From: Chromatiales bacterium
GTDB taxonomy: Bacteria; Pseudomonadota; Gammaproteobacteria; UBA6429
Assembly: GCA_027076405.1 (NCBI GenBank)
Contig: JALTJN010000515.1
Coordinates: 124,001-188,000 of the forward strand
DNA length: 64,000 bases
Direction of reading: 5' to 3'
The notes beneath the pieces were generated by a model. The model had not been told where the DNA came from and did no database searches. It saw only the letters and a program-made list of their open reading frames with translations. The position numbers were made by a program, and so were the translations under genes. Positions 16,774 through 26,396 of this stretch are shown one piece after another. The stretch's first letter is position 1. Each line of letters starts with the position of its first letter.

Positions 16774-17445
16774 ATGCCACTTGTTACAAATAAACTAATA
16801 CCTAAAAATTCACCTATTAGCGAAGAAACGGTAAAACGTTTTCTTAAATACTGTAAGCGTAAAAAATTTCCTAAAAAAGGCATTGTTTTTCGTCAAGCAG
16901 ATCCGGCTAAAACTTTATATTATATTGTTGAGGGCTCGGTCGCGGTGAGTTGTACAGATGATGATGGCAAAGAAATGATTCTTGCCTACTTGCATAAAGG
17001 TGAGTTTATCGGAGAAATTGGATTATTTATCTCTGATACAGAGCGTTCAGCCATGGTGAGAGCTAGAACAGAATGTGAACTGGCTGAAATCAGTTATGAT
17101 TATTTTGATAAGTTGGTCAAAAATGAACTTCGTGAACAGCATGCAGAATTACTAACCGTAGTTGGTTATCAGCTTTCTGAACGTTTACTTAAAACCAGTA
17201 AACGGATCAGTTTGCTAACATCGATGGATGTCGCCGGGCGTATCGCAAGAACGCTGCTGGACTTGTGTCAGGAGCCTCATGCAATGACTCACCCTGAAGG
17301 AACCCAAATCCATATTTCGCGGCAGGAAATTGCTCGTATTGTTAGCTGCTCACGTGAGACAGTAGGGCGCGTGCTTAAGCAGATGACAGAAGATAGCATG
17401 ATTAATGTTAAGGGGATGGATATTGTCGTCTTCCACAGTCGATAA
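16774..17445 (+). CDS. crp: cAMP receptor protein Crp/Vfr
   Basis: 223 aa, full length. The cyclic nucleotide pocket is conserved (GEFIGEIGLF, then ERSAMVRA, equivalent to the E. coli phosphate-binding R and S), as is the Crp-type HTH (ISRQEIARIVSCSRETVGRVLKQM), nearly identical to E. coli Crp. The C-helix carries the Thr-Ser pair for cAMP (LKTSKRIS). It should bind TGTGA-N6-TCACA sites, and one lies near 26100 upstream of the Pil-Chp operon. GAGG precedes ATG. Its stop abuts the convergent PhnD-like gene. Monocistronic. Confidence 0.95.
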   Translation: MPLVTNKLIPKNSPISEETVKRFLKYCKRKKFPKKGIVFRQADPAKTLYYIVEGSVAVSCTDDDGKEMILAYLHKGEFIGEIGLFISDTERSAMVRARTECELAEISYDYFDKLVKNELREQHAELLTVVGYQLSERLLKTSKRISLLTSMDVAGRIARTLLDLCQEPHAMTHPEGTQIHISRQEIARIVSCSRETVGRVLKQMTEDSMINVKGMDIVVFHSR

Positions 17446-18255
17446 TTATGAGTTTATATTTAGAGCTCTAACATCATTCCAGTCTCTATCTACTCCTTTT
17501 TCAATACCTTTTAATCTGATTTTGTTCAGTAAGGCTTTACCTATCGGGTCTTGTTCCATCTCTATTAATGCATTTTGTAATTTTACTCTCACTTCTTTGG
17601 GTAACCGAGGATGCACTGCAAAGGCATGTGGTGTATAGCCTTTTGATTTCCACAGAATTTTTAGTTTGTTTCGGTATTGCGGGGACGTATTTTTGAATGT
17701 TCGCATAACACCGCCACCAGCAGGATACCTTCCTCGAGCAATATTTCGATATACCGAATCGTGAGATGAGACAAATTTAGATGAAAAGTTTAGATCTGCT
17801 TTATGAAGTGCTGCTGCTGGTACCAGATTAGCGGCAAAAGCATTAGAAGGAAATGCCAGTTCGGTATTATTTAAGTCGTTAATTGAGCTGTAAGGACTAT
17901 CTTTGGCAACAACAATTATACCTTTGAGTCTTTTGTTTTTTGCCTTTGCAATGGCAATGTATCCCTGACGTTCATGAGCAAGTATATAATGATATGGGTT
18001 CATATAAACAATATCATACTTGCCGGATGAAATTCGTCTTTCAAAGGAGTTAATGTTTCTTGTTGTTGCGAAGCGTAATTTTAAATCTGTATGCTGTTCA
18101 AGGTACTGTAAAATTGGTGACCATAATTTAGATAATTTACTGCCGTTAGATTGAGGTACTATACCAAAAGAATATTCCTGTGCTGCTTGAGATAGCATAG
18201 GGGAGAACAATAGAGCAGATAGAATCAACATTAAAGAAACTTTTATTTTATACAT
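17446..18255 (-). CDS. PhnD-like periplasmic substrate-binding protein
   Basis: 269 aa from ATG at 18255, preceded by GGAG 7 bases upstream (a GTG four codons earlier is less likely). Signal peptide ends in SQAAQEYSFGIVPQ. The fold is the phosphate/phosphonate-binding family: SNGSKLSKLWSPILQYLEQ, GKYDIVYMNPYHYILAHE, VAKDSPYSSINDLNN, LAFPSNAFAANLVPAAAL, VSSHDSVYRNIARGRYPAGG. No ABC permease or ATPase is adjacent. It starts right after the chpA stop, with 11 bases between, so it belongs to the Pil-Chp operon. A binding protein that feeds a chemosensory system is a fitting inference. Confidence 0.85.
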   Translation of the reverse strand: MYKIKVSLMLILSALLFSPMLSQAAQEYSFGIVPQSNGSKLSKLWSPILQYLEQHTDLKLRFATTRNINSFERRISSGKYDIVYMNPYHYILAHERQGYIAIAKAKNKRLKGIIVVAKDSPYSSINDLNNTELAFPSNAFAANLVPAAALHKADLNFSSKFVSSHDSVYRNIARGRYPAGGGVMRTFKNTSPQYRNKLKILWKSKGYTPHAFAVHPRLPKEVRVKLQNALIEMEQDPIGKALLNKIRLKGIEKGVDRDWNDVRALNINS

Positions 18256-18266
18256 ACTATTCTCCA

Positions 18267-21200
18267 CTAATTTACAACTAATAATAAATTCTGAATATTT
18301 TCTAATAGCTCATCTTCAGAAAAAGGTTTTGTCAGATAGGTACTCACACCGGCAGCATCTGCCATTTCTCGGTGTTTTTCAGTTGAGCGAGATGTGATCA
18401 TAATAACAGGGATATCTTTTGTACTCGCCTTGCTACGAATATGTGAGGTTAATTCCAGACCGTTCATTCTTGGCATCTCAAGATCAGCAAGTACAATATC
18501 CGGTTTAACCGTATCAATCATTGCAATGGCTTCTATGCCATCTCTCGCCATTGCTACTTCATAACCAAGATCTTTTACAAATTCAGCCAGTGATCGCCTT
18601 GCACTTAATGAGTCATCAACAATTAATGCTTTTATGTTTTCATCTGCTATTTCTGTACTTGCAAGTCGTTGTTCTATAATTGGTATCGTAGTAGTTTTAG
18701 AAATGGTCCTTATTAAACCGGGTAAATCCAATACAGGTGCAACACTGCCATCACCTAAAATTGTTGCACCTTCAATACCAATGATATCCGGAATAAATTC
18801 ACCTAGCTGTTTAACAATGAGATCCTGATTTGAAATAACCTGTTCTACAGTAATCGCAAATTTACGACCACTTTCATCACGTAAAATAAATACTGAGCGT
18901 TCTTCACGATCGTCATTACGCTGGTCTCTGGGTTGATGGAGTAATGTTTCAATATCATAAGCAGTATAAACTTCATCATTAAGATGATAGCTATATTTCT
19001 CATTGTTACGAATAAGCTCTCCATCGTCGGGACAGAGTATTTGTTCTATACCACGGTTTGATATTGCTATCATTTGTTTGCGTAACTTAACAATGATGGC
19101 ATGTACAGATATTAAAGTAAGGGGAAGACGTATTTCTACAATACAACCTTTATCTTTTTCGGAGCTGATATTAATCGTTCCTTTCATCGCGGTGATCTGG
19201 TTATATACTGCATCCATTCCAATTCCGCGTCCGGAAACTTGAGTTGTTGTTTCTCGAGTGGTAAATCCTGCTACCCAGATTAATCGAGTCAGTTCTTCGT
19301 TAGATAATGTCTCTATATCGGTGATTATTTTCTTTTTGAGCGCCGTATTTTTTATTGCGTTATAGTCAAGCCCCTGACCATCATCCCGGCATTTTACAAC
19401 AATGTGATCACCATCTCGCGCAAAGGACAATTCTATTTTTCCTTCCGTATTTTTATCTTTTTCTTGTCTGATTTTCTCAGGTTCAATTCCATGATCTACT
19501 GCATTACGCAATATGTGCATAAGCGGGTCAATTAAATCATCCAGAACATCACTATCCATGAGTGTTTCGGAACCAATAACATTTAATGATACTTTTTTAT
19601 TAGTGGTACGAGATGTTTGACGAATATTCCTTTGCAGGCGCGGTACAATGTTTTGTACTGGTACCATTCGCGTTTGCATGACAATATCCTGATTCTCCTT
19701 ATGCAACCGACTCTGATCGACTAATAATGTATCCAGCGAATTTAGTTCATCTTCTATATTATGTGTTAGCTCTTTTGAATCTGTCGCAGCTTCTACCAAA
19801 CGGTGTGTTACCGTATGTAATTCATTGTATTGTTCTAATTCTAGAGAATCGAAAATTTCATCTGCTTTAGCATCTGTTTTTTTAGCGGTTAAACCTTGTA
19901 CATCAACAATTTGTTCTAACTCAAAGACCAGTTGTTGATAAAGCAAGTTTTGCTCGTGTACCAGATGGGTTTGTTCCACCGCTTTTCGTAAACGTTCCTG
20001 TAACTGTCCGCCTAAAATTATTGATTCACCTGCAATTCTTAATAATTCATCCATCAAAACGGCCGGAACACGGAGCATAGTCGGGGCAGCAATATCATTT
20101 AAATGACTTGTGTCATCTTTACCTGCCAGTTTATCGGCACCTGTGCTAAGCTGAATATGCGCATCGTCTTCAGGGATACCTTCTTGATCGATAAGGTTAG
20201 CCCAGTCCAGAATTTGTTGTAATACTGTTTGTGCCTGATCAGGTTCTTGTCCCTGGCCAAGTAAAGCTTCACTCATCATTTCAAGCACGTCGGCCGCATT
20301 CATTAATATATCGGATAAATTCTTTCCGGGAAGTCTTTGATGAGTTGTGAATGTATCAAAAATATCTTCGATATGATGTGTTAATGTCGCTATGCCAATA
20401 ATGCCAACCGTATTAGCCGCTCCTTTTAATGTATGAGCAATACGTTGCGCTTTTTCTACATCCTGAAGCGTTGCATTTCCTTCAACCAGTTGTGTGATTG
20501 ACTGCGTAAATTCTTCTGTTTGCATGGGTAGCTCTTGAAGCAAAGTACTCAGTAATTGCTGGTTTACATCCTCCGGAAGTTTTAAAGAAATATCTTCGCT
20601 TGTAGCGAGTGTTGCACGAATTTCTATATCATCTTCAATTAATAGTTGGGGTGATAATAATTCTTTTTCCAGTTCATTTTGTTCATCATCCAGTTTTACT
20701 GGCCAAGATTCGTTGTAATAGGGTGATACAAAGCGGTGTATTAATTCTGAATTATCCATATCGTTTAGATAATCGAGAGATAATGTAGAAAAATCCTTTA
20801 ATGCTGAAATAATGGAAGATTCTAATATAATACTGTTTTCGCTGTTAATAATATGATTTAAATTATTAACAATATGAATCAGGACTTTATTTAAACCCAA
20901 TAGACCAATAGATTCGGTAGCGAGAGAGAAACGTTCTATCATTGTATTAAATTTAGATAGCGCTTCAATGTTGTCTTTGTTTATTTCTGACTCGGTGTTT
21001 ACAGAGTTTATTGCTTCATCTAACGAAAGTTTTTCTAACTCAAACTCGTCTCGAATAAGTTGAATGAGTTCCTGACCAAGAAAATACATATCTTCTGATA
21101 CAGTAATATCTTCTAAACCTTCAGTACTTTCCATTTCATAAACAAGTTCTTCTTCTGGATTGACAGTTTCTTCTACCAGAGTTTCATCTGGTTCATCTAT

Positions 21201-22175
21201 GTCAACAGGGGCTGTCACTTCAATATCTTCCGGAATTAGCATGAAACGTAATGTATCCATTTCATCTTCTGACATTGATTCAGACCAGGGTAATTTATTC
21301 AGGTAGTCAACAAAGTGATCGACGACTTCATGATCAGTAGGGTAACTCAAATATGCGATAAAATGAGAAGTCCATTCTTCCATGATAATTTGTTCATCAT
21401 CACTCAGAGGTTTTTCACGTCTGGCAAGCTCTCTTAAACCGGATTGAAATATTGTACAAACATCCATCAATCCCATCAGACCAGCAGTCGCTATCGACAT
21501 ACCTAATAGTTCGATACGATCAGCACATAAAGAAAAAGCATGTCCAATACCAAAGTCATCATCGGCATCTGTTGAAGCCAGATCTGATAAAAGTCCTGTC
21601 ATTGAATCAATGACTTCTTCCTGTACTGATTCAAATAAATCACCATCAAAGGCGCCTGTTGACTCTTCCGTTACTTCGTTATTTTCTTCTACTGTATTTG
21701 TTTCTTGTTGTTTAGTGACAATTTCACTATCAATTATTGTCTGTTCATTTTTAAAATCAGTACGGAGTTGTTCTAAATCACTTTGTTCAATTTTTCCAGG
21801 CCATACAGTGTCCTCCAATAGTTCCATTATTGAATCTATATGCTGGTTATTTTGTGGATCTGAGATGTATGCCAAAATTAGAGTAGGCCATACTTCAAAC
21901 AAATGAAATTGATCATCTGTTATATCAATATTTTCCTTGTTTAATTTTTCTAATATCTCATGAAATATAACGCAAGAGTCTCGCAGCGCAGTAAAACTTG
22001 ATTTGCTTAAGCGAAATCCTATTCGAGTAACCCGTTTAATATAACTCTCAATAAATTTATGAATCGCGTTTTGATCATTGTTTTCATGAAATAGAGATAT
22101 TGTGTCATAGAGTTCTATAACAGTATTAGAGATCTCTTCGACAATATCTGTATTGTTATCTATGGAGTCAGACAT
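18267..22175 (-). CDS. chpA: ChpA/PilL-type hybrid CheA histidine kinase
   Basis: 1302 aa. N-terminal 1-500 contains three degenerate Hpt-like repeats, each a helical block followed by W-x-x-x-x-x-AYIS/AYLS/DYLN and a short WP-type tail. A canonical Hpt follows with phospho-acceptor H581 (IAHTLKGAANTVG). Then come the dimerisation region, a CheA-type HATPase domain (LMHILRNAVDHGIEP, GRGIGMDAVY), a CheW-like domain (about 1010-1150) and a C-terminal receiver domain (ALIVDDSLSARRSL, DIVLADLEMPRMNG, YLTKPF). The kinase phosphorylates PilG/PilH to control type IV pilus twitching. Shorter than Pseudomonas ChpA. It follows pilJ by 9 bp. Confidence 0.93.
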   Translation of the reverse strand: MSDSIDNNTDIVEEISNTVIELYDTISLFHENNDQNAIHKFIESYIKRVTRIGFRLSKSSFTALRDSCVIFHEILEKLNKENIDITDDQFHLFEVWPTLILAYISDPQNNQHIDSIMELLEDTVWPGKIEQSDLEQLRTDFKNEQTIIDSEIVTKQQETNTVEENNEVTEESTGAFDGDLFESVQEEVIDSMTGLLSDLASTDADDDFGIGHAFSLCADRIELLGMSIATAGLMGLMDVCTIFQSGLRELARREKPLSDDEQIIMEEWTSHFIAYLSYPTDHEVVDHFVDYLNKLPWSESMSEDEMDTLRFMLIPEDIEVTAPVDIDEPDETLVEETVNPEEELVYEMESTEGLEDITVSEDMYFLGQELIQLIRDEFELEKLSLDEAINSVNTESEINKDNIEALSKFNTMIERFSLATESIGLLGLNKVLIHIVNNLNHIINSENSIILESSIISALKDFSTLSLDYLNDMDNSELIHRFVSPYYNESWPVKLDDEQNELEKELLSPQLLIEDDIEIRATLATSEDISLKLPEDVNQQLLSTLLQELPMQTEEFTQSITQLVEGNATLQDVEKAQRIAHTLKGAANTVGIIGIATLTHHIEDIFDTFTTHQRLPGKNLSDILMNAADVLEMMSEALLGQGQEPDQAQTVLQQILDWANLIDQEGIPEDDAHIQLSTGADKLAGKDDTSHLNDIAAPTMLRVPAVLMDELLRIAGESIILGGQLQERLRKAVEQTHLVHEQNLLYQQLVFELEQIVDVQGLTAKKTDAKADEIFDSLELEQYNELHTVTHRLVEAATDSKELTHNIEDELNSLDTLLVDQSRLHKENQDIVMQTRMVPVQNIVPRLQRNIRQTSRTTNKKVSLNVIGSETLMDSDVLDDLIDPLMHILRNAVDHGIEPEKIRQEKDKNTEGKIELSFARDGDHIVVKCRDDGQGLDYNAIKNTALKKKIITDIETLSNEELTRLIWVAGFTTRETTTQVSGRGIGMDAVYNQITAMKGTINISSEKDKGCIVEIRLPLTLISVHAIIVKLRKQMIAISNRGIEQILCPDDGELIRNNEKYSYHLNDEVYTAYDIETLLHQPRDQRNDDREERSVFILRDESGRKFAITVEQVISNQDLIVKQLGEFIPDIIGIEGATILGDGSVAPVLDLPGLIRTISKTTTIPIIEQRLASTEIADENIKALIVDDSLSARRSLAEFVKDLGYEVAMARDGIEAIAMIDTVKPDIVLADLEMPRMNGLELTSHIRSKASTKDIPVIMITSRSTEKHREMADAAGVSTYLTKPFSEDELLENIQNLLLVVN

Positions 22176-22184
22176 AATGAGTAT

Positions 22185-24083
22185 TTACGATGCTTTTTTA
22201 TGTTGTTTGGTAGACATAACTATTTCTGGAATAGTTGCGTTCGATTTAGCTGGTGCTTCAGCTTTAGCTGTTTCTTTATTTTCTACTGCACCGGGTAGTT
22301 TAAATACTTGTACGGCTTTTAATAAGCCTTTTGCGTAATCAACCAAGCGTTTTGTTTGAATAGTTTGTTTATTAAGTTGTTCACTGGTTTTTTTGTTAGA
22401 TTCAAGAATTCTGTCTGCATTTACCTGAAGTTTCTTGGTAATAATCACCTGATCAGAAGAGCTTGAAGCAATCTGGAGTACAGATTCTACAAGGCCTTGT
22501 GTACTGTTTTGAGTGTGACGCATTTGCTCACCGGCTTTTTCAGCTAATCGACTACCTTCGACCACTTGTGTGATGACATTATTCATGGTGTCTACTGTAT
22601 CTACGGTTTCAACCTGAATGTTTGACACCAGGGTAGAGATCTGTGAGGTTGCATCACGTGCATTTTCCGCTAGTCGTTGTACTTCATCTGCAACAACGGC
22701 AAAGCCACGTCCAGCTTCACCTGCTGATGCGGCATGCATACTCGCATTTAATGCGAGAATATGAGTTCTTTCAGAAATACTGTTAATGAGGTTTACTGCT
22801 CGGCTGATTTCTTGTGAACGTTCACCAAGTCGTTTAATACGTTTTTCAGCTTTATGAATTGTCTCGCGAATGTTATTCATACCTTCACTTGAACGATCTA
22901 CAGTTTCCATTGCGGTATTGGTCGTCTGTATGGCATTTTCTGCTTCCTGACTGCAAGATTTTGCCAGATCTGCAATATGCCCCATGGCATGAATCGCATT
23001 TTTAAGTTCTTTTGTCGTATTAAGTACCGATTCTTGTTCGCGTGCAGCCACGGCGATTACAGAGTCTGACTGGTTTTTAACCAAACTGGTGGCACGTGCC
23101 ACTTCTTCTGATATAACTCGTACACCTTTGAGTACTTTAGAGGTTTCAGCCGTAAACAAATTTAATGCATCGGCAACAGGGCCGGTGACATCTTCTGTTA
23201 CAGGAACTTTGATGGTTAAATCCCTTTGGCTTAGTTTTGATACCGCTTCAAGTAGTAAAATTACAGAATCATTGAGTATTTCATTGCTCTTTTCTGCTTC
23301 TACCAGAGTTGCTACTTTTTCTGCTAACAGACCATCAAATGCTGAACCTAACTGACCGAGCTCATCATGACCGGTAAGTTTAGTTCTTGCATAGTAATCA
23401 CCTTCAGACACTTTCTTAACCGTGTCAGAAATAGTTTGTATTGGCCGGGTAATAGAGCGGAAAATGATATAACCTAATAAACTCGCGAATAATAAGCCGA
23501 ATACCATAATCGCAGCACTGGCATTAAAGAATAATTTATTTGTTGCAATAGATTTTTCAAATAAGGCTTCTGATATTAACTGGTATTCATTGACCCGTTC
23601 ATTTAACTCGGTTAAAAATGGAAGAATTAATTTATTGGTTCGAGTTTCAATAAAGGTACTAAGTGCAACAATGTCCTGTTGTGAAAATATTGATTCCAGT
23701 TCTTTAAACGATGAGAGAATATTACGGTAATCATTACCAAGTGATGCTTCAATTTCTTTCTTTTCTGACGCGGTTTTTTCTTCTTTATACTCAATCCAGT
23801 TATTAACAAAGATATTTTTTGCAGCAAGTAAGTCGGCAGAGCCTTGTTCCCAGTCAATTTTTCCTGATGCAACTTTACCAATCATTTCTAATAAATCGGT
23901 TCGTACAGTACTGTTTAACTGATTTAATGTTACTTGTTCAATAACATTTTTATTTAAGGATTCCGTTGTATCTGTTGCAAAGTTTAAACCATATATTGCA
24001 GTCGCACCAATGATAGCCAGCACAAGTGTTTGTGTGGCAATAAGCAGCACGAGCCGAGGCCCAATTCTCATCTTATTAAGCAT
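22185..24083 (-). CDS. pilJ: PilJ-type methyl-accepting chemoreceptor
   Basis: 632 aa. N-terminal transmembrane helix (about 9-31), a periplasmic helical sensor region, a second helix near 180-205, HAMP (residues about 207-260: TRPIQTISDTVKKVSEGDYYARTKLTGHDELGQLGSAF), then the cytoplasmic signalling domain with the conserved hairpin tip (SERTHILALNASMHAASAGE...[20 protein letters not shown]). This is the receptor of the Pil-Chp system and shares its position in the order G-H-I-J-chpA. A lysine-ended C-terminus without the NWETF methyltransferase tether is seen. GAGG precedes ATG. Confidence 0.93.
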   Translation of the reverse strand: MLNKMRIGPRLVLLIATQTLVLAIIGATAIYGLNFATDTTESLNKNVIEQVTLNQLNSTVRTDLLEMIGKVASGKIDWEQGSADLLAAKNIFVNNWIEYKEEKTASEKKEIEASLGNDYRNILSSFKELESIFSQQDIVALSTFIETRTNKLILPFLTELNERVNEYQLISEALFEKSIATNKLFFNASAAIMVFGLLFASLLGYIIFRSITRPIQTISDTVKKVSEGDYYARTKLTGHDELGQLGSAFDGLLAEKVATLVEAEKSNEILNDSVILLLEAVSKLSQRDLTIKVPVTEDVTGPVADALNLFTAETSKVLKGVRVISEEVARATSLVKNQSDSVIAVAAREQESVLNTTKELKNAIHAMGHIADLAKSCSQEAENAIQTTNTAMETVDRSSEGMNNIRETIHKAEKRIKRLGERSQEISRAVNLINSISERTHILALNASMHAASAGEAGRGFAVVADEVQRLAENARDATSQISTLVSNIQVETVDTVDTMNNVITQVVEGSRLAEKAGEQMRHTQNSTQGLVESVLQIASSSSDQVIITKKLQVNADRILESNKKTSEQLNKQTIQTKRLVDYAKGLLKAVQVFKLPGAVENKETAKAEAPAKSNATIPEIVMSTKQHKKAS

Positions 24084-24123
24084 ATCTACATAACCTCATT
24101 TATTTAATATATGTATCTAAATA

Positions 24124-24657
24124 TTATTTTTCTGATAATTTTTTAAATAGCAGATGCGGGTTAAATTCAATCCAGTCACTGTTGTTTTGTCTAAAACCGT
24201 CTGAAATATAATCTTGTAACTCATTAGGGTAATTCTTGGTTGTTGTATTACTATCATTTAGTTCTAGAGAAACAGGGAGGTCATCAATCATAATCGCGAT
24301 TGATTTTTTTTCTTCTGAGTTATTCATAACCAGGATAGTTGTTGATTTGTTGTTGTTATTTTTAAGTAACTTATCTAAATTCATTACAGGGATAATATTT
24401 CCGCGTAAATTAATTAGGCCTTCTATCCATGAGGGTGAATTTGGTAAACTGTAAATATTTGCATCCTGAATAATTTCACTCACTATTTCTTCAGGTATAA
24501 GAAAAAACATCTGTGATATCTTGTAACCATATCGTGTATGTGGACGCTCAATATTTTCATCAGGAAAAATAATTTCATTACCGGAAAACAGGGGAGTGGG
24601 ATTCTCCTCTGCTTTAGGTGTTATTTTTTCTTCTGAATTATTGGCAAAAGCTTGCAT
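24124..24657 (-). CDS. pilI: PilI-type CheW-like adaptor
   Basis: 177 aa with a single CheW-like domain: RYGYKISQMFFLIPEEIVSEI, NIYSLPNSPSWIEGLINLRGNIIPVMNL (the conserved GxxNLRGxIxPV core) and a C-terminal half with TILVMNNSEEKKSIAIMIDDLP. It couples the PilJ receptor to the ChpA kinase. The first 30 residues are a polar, flexible leader. Spacing is 13 bp from the PilH gene and 40 bp before pilJ. AGG precedes the ATG. Confidence 0.88.
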   Translation of the reverse strand: MQAFANNSEEKITPKAEENPTPLFSGNEIIFPDENIERPHTRYGYKISQMFFLIPEEIVSEIIQDANIYSLPNSPSWIEGLINLRGNIIPVMNLDKLLKNNNNKSTTILVMNNSEEKKSIAIMIDDLPVSLELNDSNTTTKNYPNELQDYISDGFRQNNSDWIEFNPHLLFKKLSEK

Positions 24658-24670
24658 TTTTTAACCTGTT

Positions 24671-25036
24671 CTAATTGAATGATTTTAATTGATCGATTAT
24701 TTTATCCGCTGTATAGGGCTTGGTAACATACCCTTTACCACCCTGCATCTGAGCCCATAATTTGTCTGCTTTTTGACTTTTACTGCTAACAAAAACAATT
24801 GGAATATCACGAGTGCTTGGATCATTGTTGAGCTTTCGAGTTGCTTCATAACCATCCATGTCTGGCATGATAATATCCATAAAGATGATATCGGGTTGTT
24901 CCTTTTTAGCAATTTCTACTGCTTCTGAACCACTGCTTGCACTTAATACAATACAACCCGTGTTACTGACGATACCTTTTATATTGGTTAGTTCAGTGTC
25001 AGAATCATCAACTACGAGTACTTTATTAATGGCCAT
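24671..25036 (-). CDS. pilH: PilH-type CheY-like response regulator
   Basis: 121 aa single receiver domain: acidic pocket D10-D11, phospho-acceptor D54 in IFMDIIMPDMDG, switch residue in FVSSKSQ, and K106 in YVTKPY. The tryptophan-containing DKLWAQMQGGKGYVTKP is typical of PilH. A very good AAGGAG ribosome binding site lies upstream. In Pseudomonas PilH acts as the phosphate sink and/or PilT-side regulator of pilus retraction. Second gene of the operon, 29 bp after the PilG-like gene. Confidence 0.92.
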   Translation of the reverse strand: MAINKVLVVDDSDTELTNIKGIVSNTGCIVLSASSGSEAVEIAKKEQPDIIFMDIIMPDMDGYEATRKLNNDPSTRDIPIVFVSSKSQKADKLWAQMQGGKGYVTKPYTADKIIDQLKSFN

Positions 25037-25065
25037 TTTTATTCTCCTTGATTGTATTGAATAAC

Positions 25066-25980
25066 TTATGCTTGTATTGCTGTATTTGTATTTTTTAACA
25101 AAATGTAATGCTTAACTGCATTTTGGAAGGTTATTCTTCCAACGGGTTTTATTAAATAATCATCACACCCGGCAAGAGAGCCTTTAATTTTATCGGCTTG
25201 TGTTGCTTTTCCTGTCAACATAATCGCAATGGTCTCTTTGCTGGTTGTTTTAATATGCTTACATATTAAAAAACCATCTTTATCAGGGAGAACAACATCT
25301 AGTAATGCAAGATCATAAGTATTATTTTTTAATAATGCTAAAGCAGCTTTAGCGGTATCTGCAAAATCGACAGTTACGTCAAATAACTCAAGCTCAAGCT
25401 CAAGTTGTTTTCTCACGGACTGACTATCGTCTACAACTAATACATGATGTGTTTTACCTGATACAACAGGAATAGAGTTTTCATTTTTAATAAGAGTTAA
25501 TTCAGGATTAGCGGCTGGAATAGCATCTTCCTGATTCGCCGGGTTTTCTAAAATTTCATCATGAACAATTGCTAATTCAGATGCTTCTTCTTCAGATAAA
25601 TCCGCACTAGTTTCTGCGGGGAGAGAAGGTGCAGGATCTTTTTCGAGGTTTTTAGTGGTAGACAGGGGCTCAATATCTTTAATGATTTCATCAAGAACGT
25701 GAAGTACACGTGTTGCAATGAGCGGTCGTGAAATGGTATTTGACTGTTCATCTTTTTTATCCTTTATCCAAACAAATTTAGCTCTTTGCTCAGATATCTC
25801 ATGTGCATGCATATTTTTAACATCATTAATATAAATATCTGCGTCATTATTATCGGTCTGTAATGTGTAAGCACAATTTCTACTCTTTGTTCTTTCTGAT
25901 ACAGAGCAGATTAGCTTGAATATGATGTTTTCATGAGCAAGGAGTCCATCAAGTGAGATGGTGTACTTTTTTAGCGTCAT
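25066..25980 (-). CDS. PilG-position response regulator with an extra N-terminal domain
   Basis: 304 aa. The C-terminal 120 residues are a receiver domain (VLVVDDSQSVRKQLELEL, LALLDVVLPDKDG, IMLTGKATQADKIKG, YLIKPV). Residues 1-110 form a separate domain of unknown family (SERTKSRNCAYTLQ; NTISRPLIATRVLHVLDEI), joined by an acidic linker. It occupies the place of pilG at the head of the operon but is more than twice as long as the usual 135-aa PilG. Weak ribosome binding site. The Crp site at 26097-26112 lies about 117 bp before its ATG. Confidence 0.8.
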   Translation of the reverse strand: MTLKKYTISLDGLLAHENIIFKLICSVSERTKSRNCAYTLQTDNNDADIYINDVKNMHAHEISEQRAKFVWIKDKKDEQSNTISRPLIATRVLHVLDEIIKDIEPLSTTKNLEKDPAPSLPAETSADLSEEEASELAIVHDEILENPANQEDAIPAANPELTLIKNENSIPVVSGKTHHVLVVDDSQSVRKQLELELELFDVTVDFADTAKAALALLKNNTYDLALLDVVLPDKDGFLICKHIKTTSKETIAIMLTGKATQADKIKGSLAGCDDYLIKPVGRITFQNAVKHYILLKNTNTAIQA

Positions 25981-26396
25981 TTGTCATTGGCTCTTATATA
26001 ATATTTTACTAATAGCAAATTTAGTTTGTTGAGTATTTTTTCTTCAGTACTAGTATCGACCTTAATTACGATTGCGCGATGTTGCAAAAAGGAAAATGTG
26101 ATTCAGCTCACAAAAATACACAGCTTAAAATTGTTCGTATAATTTATTACAAATGTGTGAACTATCAGTAACAATTAGTCACATTTTGGCCGCATTACTA
26201 AACAGCATATAATATATTATTGAAATTTTAATCTGGTTTAACGAGTCGTTTATATTGACAAGTTTAGTTATTATTGTTGATTGAGTTATAACAAAAATTA
26301 TCGACTTTATAAGTTATTACTTAAGGTATAAACGGTAAAAGATTGTTACTATTAGACTGTCTTTTATATAAAATAATAGTCTAAGAGGTAAAGTGT
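25981..26396. other. Divergent regulatory region of the Pil-Chp operon
   Basis: 416 bp without a gene, very AT-rich, between the minus-strand PilG-like gene and a plus-strand small gene. It holds the perfect Crp-type site (listed separately). Just before the small gene, TTAGACT (near 26353) and AGTCTAA (near 26378) are an inverted repeat whose second arm touches the AGAGGT ribosome binding site, so it could mask it. No T-run terminator seen. Confidence 0.5.
26097..26112. promoter_or_regulatory. Crp/Vfr binding site upstream of the Pil-Chp operon
   Basis: TGTGA-TTCAGC-TCACA is a perfect match to both halves of the Crp consensus with the right 6-base spacer, and flanking bases (AAA on the left, AAA on the right) also fit. 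It is in the intergenic region about 117 bp upstream of the first operon gene on the minus strand and 285 bp before the plus-strand gene. crp is encoded in the same window at 16774. Confidence 0.8.
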
